Below are positions 31,101 through 36,289 of a stretch of DNA of 36,289 nucleotides, piece by piece (within the stretch, counting starts at the first letter, position 1; every line of letters begins with the position of its first letter). Under the pieces are notes generated by a model. The model did not search any database. It saw only the letters and a list, made by a program, of their open reading frames with translations, and was not told the origin of the DNA. The translations under genes and the position numbers were made by a program. The stretch is from Ophiosphaerella korrae (taxonomy: Eukaryota > Ascomycota > Dothideomycetes > Pleosporales > Phaeosphaeriaceae): the NCBI GenBank assembly GCA_028456385.1, contig JALNQF010000389.1:1-36289 (forward strand), read 5' to 3'.

Positions 31101-31949
31101 TACTAGCTATCTTACTCTTAAGATATAGTAGTCTTATAGTAGTCTATCTAGGGTTTTATTAATTCCTTAGTATCTATATACTAGTAGTTTATAGAATTGT
31201 TATATAAATTCTCTCTAGATCTTTTTTAGAATATATATTCTTCTATAGGCTTATATAAATCCTTCTTAGATTTCTAGCTTTTTTATTTTTTTAGATACTT
31301 CTTACATTGTTTTCTAAATCTATTTATCTAGCTCGCTACTCTTTTTCTTAAGTGTTGTAGCTATTTTAGGTATATTTAGGACTAGGTGTCCTTCTTTATT
31401 CTTAACTAAAACTATTCTAGTAGCGTTTACTTCCTTTTGTAAGTCTAGTCTTTTACTAAAGGTATCTACTAATTAGTTGTCTTTCTCTTTTATATATATA
31501 ATTTCTAAGTTAAATATTAATAGGAATTTCTACTATCTTATATAGCGTTATAACAAGTCCTTATTTAGTATAAATCTTATAAGATTCTTATAGTCTATAT
31601 AGACTTTTGTTTAGTACTTTACTCTTTATAAGTATACTCTCTATTATTTAAATACTTTATAGATTACTAGTATTTCTTTATTATAGATTAGGTAGTTAAG
31701 CTCTACTAGCTTTATTTTCTTAGAGAAGTACTTAACTAAGTGTTCTTGTTTAGTCTTTAGGTTTTCTTGTATTAGTACTATTTTATAGACTAAGTTAGAT
31801 GCGTCTATTTTTACTATTACTAGTAGGTCTAGGTTATATATTCTAATAACTAGGTTCTCTATAAACTTCTTTTTAATCTTATTAAATACTCTATTATATT
31901 CCTTTATCTATTTAAATAGCGTGTCTTTCTTTATAAGTTTTATTATAGG

Positions 31950-32760
31950 TTCTATATCTTTAGACTATCTTATTATTAACTTTCTACAAAAGTTTACTAA
32001 CCTATAAAATTATTATACTTCTTTTAGGTTCTTTAGTGTTAGGTATTTGTTAATTAACTTAATCTTTCTTAGATTAATCTTTATTTTTCCTAGTTTAATA
32101 ATAAATCCTAGGAAGTCTATTTCTTTTATATAGAATTTGTATTTTCTTATCTTAAAAAATAATTTATTTTCTACTAGTTTTTCTAGTACTTTATGTATAT
32201 ATTGCACGTATTCTTCTTCTATTTCTAAGAATATAAGGATATTATCTAGGTATATAAATATAAATACGTTTAGGTACTCTCTTAGTACTATATTAATTCT
32301 TTCTTAGAAAGTTACTAGTACGTTTATTAATCTAAAAGGTATAACTAAGTATTTATATAGTCTATATTATGTTCTAAACGCTATTTTCTATTTATTACCT
32401 TTTTTTAATTCTAATCTAGTAGTAAGCGTTTTAGATATCTAGTTTTGTAAAGATCTTTACTTTCTATAATCTATCTTATATTTTATCTATTTATAGTAAA
32501 GTGTATTAGTTCTTATTTATAATTACGTTAGTTTTTCTAAAATCTATATAGGGTCTTTTATTACTTATCCCTTTCTTATCTATAAATATAAGTCTGTGTG
32601 CTACTAAGGATTTAGATTCTTGTATCTATCTTTTTCTTATTACCTTTTTAATAAACGCTTATTTAATCTTAGATTCTTTTTTTATTTTTCTATAAACTAG
32701 GCTCTATCTTACGTCTTTGTCTTTTTCTAAGTCTATTACTAAATCCTATAGCTAATGTTC
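31950..32760 (-). pseudogene. Reverse transcriptase relic with YLDD changed to YLDN
   Basis: A 64-codon open stretch (32207-32013) reads through VLEKLVENKLFFK, FLGFIIKLGKI and LKNLKEV, the segment after the catalytic centre in gypsy reverse transcriptases. Directly upstream the frame gives VFIFIYLDNILIFLE. The catalytic YLDD box is at 32252-32241 and its second Asp is Asn (GAC/GAT to AAT). The fingers and palm further upstream are riddled with stops. RNase H should follow at about 31900-31400 but is too decayed to delimit. Confidence 0.8.
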
Positions 32761-32999
32761 TAGAAGATAGTCTTTAGGTTCTATAAGCTATTTTTCCTAT
32801 TTCTTATATTCTTTAAGGAATTCTCCTTTATAGGTGCTTATATTAGCTTTTAATATATCTATCTTATAGTAATTAATTTTTCTTATTCTTTAATTAATAT
32901 GTAGATTAGTTATTTATAACTATAGTATTCCTAATATTATACCTTATTTATTATTAATTATTGTTATATCTATAACTATATTCTTAATCTTTATCTCTT

Positions 33000-33300
33000 T
33001 TAGTTCTAGTGTAGAGAGAACTATTTTAAACCTAATAGGTTCCTAGAATAGTTTTCTTTTAATTGTACTTAACTATTAAGAGTATTTCTTTATTATATAA
33101 TATATTCTTTATATCTCTATAAACTTCTTTAATATAAAGTTCTTTATAGCTCTACTATTAATTATTAATTATACTTTCTTTCCTTAATATATACTTGTTT
33201 TTGTAATATATAAGCCTCTTATACTTTCTAGCTATTCTTGCTTAGGTAATTTTGTAAATTATCTATCCTTTTAGGGCTATAGGCTTACTTTAAGTTTATA
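33000..33300 (-). pseudogene. Retropepsin relic, right copy
   Basis: Minus-strand 33159-33148 encodes N-S-R-A where D-S-G-A is expected, followed by the KNFI..KFIE segment. Further downstream, NNK.GIILGI corresponds to the second conserved half (GVILG-type). The inactivating changes Asp to Asn and Gly to Arg are the same as in the left copy. Confidence 0.65.
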
Positions 33301-35250
33301 TTCTTTATACTTTAGATATTTATTATACGTGTATTTATACTATAGTCTTCCTTAGACGTATTTTTTAGATAGTTTTAGTCTAGGCCTTACTACTATATAA
33401 CCTTCTTCTAGGATTATTTCTTATCTTTAAATATCTTCTACTAGAATTACTCTTATAAAGTTATAGCCTCTTCTTCTTATAGGCTATATACTATTATTTA
33501 CTTTAGGTTTTCTATATATAATATAATTCTTATCTAGGCATAATATCTATAATACTTTAAAATATACTAGATGTTTTAGTTCTATTATTTTATTATCCCC
33601 TTCTTAGTATTTGTCTTTTCTAGGTGTATCTATTATTAAGATATAGTATACTACTAGTACTCTTAGTGTATAGGCTTTATTAATCTATTATATTTTTCTT
33701 ATAAGGAACTACTACTTTCTCTATATAGGTATTCTTCCTACTATAACTATATATTATTTTATCTATTCTTAAAATAGTATAAACTTTATTTCTTTAGGAT
33801 TATACTCTTTCTAGTCTTTATACGCTTCCTCTCTACTTATAACTAGTAAGTATTTCTAAATAAACTTCTATTATTTATTTTATTCTTCTATATTTATAGT
33901 TATATAGCTATTATAGCTATATATTATTAACTAGGTGTATTTTATATCTCTTATACTAACTTATTTCTTACTTCTTCTTAGTCTTTTAGAGGAAGCCGTA
34001 GTAGTCTCTTTATCTAGTACTATAGTAAAGTATTATAGAAAAAAAGAATAGTAAAAAGGGGGTAGGTAGTTACTAAAGAAACACGAGTACTAAGGGCTTT
34101 ATAAAGAGGCGAACTATTAAGGAGGGAAGGTATAAGAGGGCTAATAGGCTCTTAGGTTATAGGATACAATCTATAGGAGTGCAAACAACGTTTAGAACTA
34201 GTTTAGCTAATAAAGTCTAAGTTCCTTAAGACTAATAAGCCCTTAGGCCCTAGATCTATATTAGGCACATAACTCTACAATAAATAGTAACTAACGTAAA
34301 ACTTAAACCTACAACCTTAGCCTTAGGAGCGCTAGCTTACGCACTATTACGTAAGGCACAAGAATAGGTATAGGAATAGGTATAGGAATAGGTATATATA
34401 TAAAACTTAGGACAAGCTAACTTATTTTATATAGGAATAGGTATAGTATAAGTATAAGTATAAAAATAGGAATATACTATAAATATATAGAGCCTAAAAC
34501 CTAAAGAGCTATAAGTAGCATAAAAAGCTAGTAGCGTAACTAGCTAAAAATAAAGAGGCTAATAGGAAATATTAGAGAAGCTCCTAACAAGCCTTTAGGT
34601 ACTTAGTAAATAGCTAACAAAGGTATAGATAATAGGAACATTAAAATAGAAAAATAACTAGAAAGAAAATAGTAAAGATAGAAAAAGATAACAAGTAGTA
34701 TAGTAAAAAAGAAACAGCCTAGTAGTAGTAAATAGTACACTATAATTATAGACAAATAACGTATAAAGAGAGTAGTAAAAGAAAGAATATTATAAAGTAA
34801 TCTTAAGCTATAAGATCTAACCTATTATTTAATAAAGAGACTATACTAAAGCTATCTCTCTACTAGCTAAGAACTTCCTTATATAACTTAGGACTCCTAA
34901 ACCTAATACCTAAAGGACTATAAGATACACCTAAAAGAATTAGTATACTAATAATAGATAATAGCTCTACTATCCTAAATATACTCTAACTAATAATTAA
35001 AATATCTTTAGAGATATTTAGCTAGCTTATAGTAGCTATTAAAATAATAGTAGAATAGAGTAGTAGAGTATATATTAGTAAACAAAACCTATTTATAGAT
35101 AAGAAGTTTAAGTTTACTAGTACTAATATAATAGAGTTTCTAGATAGTATTAAAGAATAAGTAATCTTTTATAGATAGCTTATTAGAGACTAGATCTATA
35201 ACGTTATTGCGTTTAGTAATAGGATAAGAAAAGATATTATTAAATAAAGT

Positions 35251-35319
35251 ATAACTAAGTTTATAGAGGTAGAGAAAGCTAAAGCATAACTAAGTTTATA
35301 GAGGTAGAGAAAGCTAAAG
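35251..35319. repeat. 35-bp perfect tandem duplication in the gag-like relic
   Basis: The unit starting ATAACTAAGTTTATAGAGGT occurs at 35251-35285 and again at 35286-35319 without mismatch. At 35 bp it shifts the frame. Identity inside heavily mutated DNA suggests it arose after most RIP. Confidence 0.9.
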
Positions 35320-36102
35320 ATTAAGTAAAAGTTAGAGAGGTAATAAGAAATAGATTCTAAGGGTCTAACAAGGTATAACAAGAAGAGATAGAAAAAGTAC
35401 TCTAAACCTAGCTATAGTAATACTTACTTATAGACAACCTCTCTTTCTAAGACTACTTTAATAACTTTAGCTCTTAGTTTATAAAGTACTAAAGAGTAAG
35501 AATAATTATAGAGGCTATAAAGAGATACTACTTAGTAAAAGGACTTAATAAGTACTACCTATAAAAAGTCTTTAATAAATACAACCTAAGTAATAAAAAC
35601 GTAGAAGACTTTAACTTTTAAATAATCTAGAAATACTTTAACTAGCTAGTATAGAGAGACCTAGAAGTAGAATATTTTAACCTAGCCTTTAAAGGAACTA
35701 TAAGCGTACTAAAGCTTATAAGCTATAGAAAATAACTATATATAATAACTAAAGGAATATTTAGGCCTCTTAATATAAAGCCTATACCTAACTCTTATAA
35801 CTAGACTTAAGGATAAAGAGGAGTCTAAATACTTCTAGGAATAGAAGTTATATAATTAGAAGTTAATAATCTTATAGAATACTTTAAAATAATAAAACTC
35901 TAAGTAATTACCTTTATAGCTATAAATAACCTAAACGCTAGAGCCTAAGAGCTTATTTAGCTACTAGAAGTATACTTAGTTATAGAAAGACAAATTAAAG
36001 TAGATAAGTATCTATAGACCTCTTAGGCTATAGTAAACCTATAGTTAGTAATACCTTTCGTGATAAGGCTATAATTTTAAAAGAACTTTTTACTACTATT
36101 TT

Positions 36103-36160
36103 AGAATAGCGCAAGACCTTAGTATTAGAATAGCGTAAGACTTTAGTATTAGAACAATAT
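36103..36160. repeat. 24-bp tandem repeat, two units plus a partial third
   Basis: Units at 36103-36126 and 36127-36150 start AGAATAGCGCAAGACC and AGAATAGCGTAAGACT; the two differences are both C-to-T. A partial AGAACAAT copy follows. Confidence 0.85.
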
Positions 36161-36289
36161 AGTAAGTATAAGTTTAGACTTTTATAGTTATATTAGGTAT
36201 AAAGACCTAAACTACTATATTAATAACTATAAAGAAAGAAAAGCTTTAATACTTAATAGATAGATTTAGTTTAATCTAGAAACTAGAAG

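Larger units (their letters stand above)
28841..34021 (-). mobile_element. RIP-decayed Ty3/gypsy LTR retrotransposon, right copy (protease, RT, integrase, 3' LTR)
   Basis: On the minus strand the order is protease (about 33300-33000), reverse transcriptase (about 32760-31950), integrase core (about 31100-30600), integrase C-terminal GPY/F-like domain (about 30300-30160), polypurine tract and 3' LTR. This is Ty3/gypsy order. Gag is absent because the copy ends near 34021, where unrelated plus-strand element sequence begins. Nearly all TG and CA dinucleotides are gone; for example 29341-29400 contains none. It is inactive. Confidence 0.85.
34022..36289 (+). mobile_element. RIP-decayed LTR-retroelement relic in the opposite orientation (gag-like), truncated by the window end
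   Basis: Homology to the left gypsy copy stops at about 34021 and purine-rich plus-strand sequence begins. Between 35100 and 35700 the plus strand gives gag-like pieces with stops: DKKFKFTSTNIIEFLDSIKE, then FSNRIRKDIIK, TKFIEVEKA and YFNLAFKGTISVLK. The '[KR]F.GTN..EFL' start is typical of fungal LTR-retroelement gag proteins. A GAATAGGTATAG tandem run lies at about 34365-34395. No LTR boundary could be fixed; the rest lies beyond 36289. Confidence 0.5.

Noticed and set aside
1..36289. tRNA or rRNA genes
   Set aside because: No convincing tRNA B-box with a paired acceptor stem and no rRNA core sequence was noticed on either strand; a dedicated scan was not possible.

Overview
The window looks like nuclear DNA of a filamentous ascomycete (Pezizomycotina). 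The evidence is small 44-61 nt introns with GT..AG ends and CTAAC/CTGAC-like branch sites, two fungal-type rhodopsin/PTH11-like membrane proteins, a DUF7703 membrane protein, and long TA-rich blocks at both ends whose dead retrotransposons show C-to-T/G-to-A decay typical of repeat-induced point mutation (RIP). The genus cannot be named from the sequence.

Layout. 1-3.3 kb: RIP-decayed remnant of a Ty3/gypsy element on the minus strand (LTR 2624-3008, gag with two mutated zinc knuckles, protease). 3.3-4.5 kb: transition zone ending in the 3' relic of a pogo/Fot-like transposase. 4.7-5.8 kb: intact DUF7703 gene (minus). 5.8-10.2 kb: no convincing intact gene; a possible LINE ORF1 relic, minisatellites and hairpins. 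10.3-11.7 kb: intact seven-exon rhodopsin/PTH11-like gene (plus), rebuilt here by splicing. 11.7-18.5 kb: no recognisable intact gene, but four diverged tandem copies of one unit (12.4-13.9 kb), pieces of an unrecognised membrane protein (14.5-15.2 kb) and a (CTA)26 tract. 18.58-24.41 kb: the main gene, a 1920-residue ZNFX1/Hrr1-type RNA helicase with a CCCH finger, UPF1-like helicase core, NFX1 cysteine-rich repeats, RING-like motif and C-terminal RZ finger. 25.25-26.33 kb: intact three-exon rhodopsin-like gene (minus). 27.5-36.3 kb: nested transposon graveyard made of a pogo transposase N-terminus cut by an LTR, an inverted LTR pair holding a small un-RIPed LTR-like insertion with a 5-bp target duplication, a Ty3/gypsy body on the minus strand (integrase, RT, protease), and a further gag-like relic on the plus strand running off the edge.

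The window is therefore a gene island of about 23 kb with normal base composition between two RIP-inactivated repeat blocks. The genes do not form an operon or an obvious biosynthetic cluster. Three are multi-pass membrane proteins, two of them candidate environmental-sensing receptors. The fourth belongs to a helicase family tied elsewhere to small-RNA silencing and antiviral defence, which is notable beside silenced transposons, although proximity is not evidence of function.
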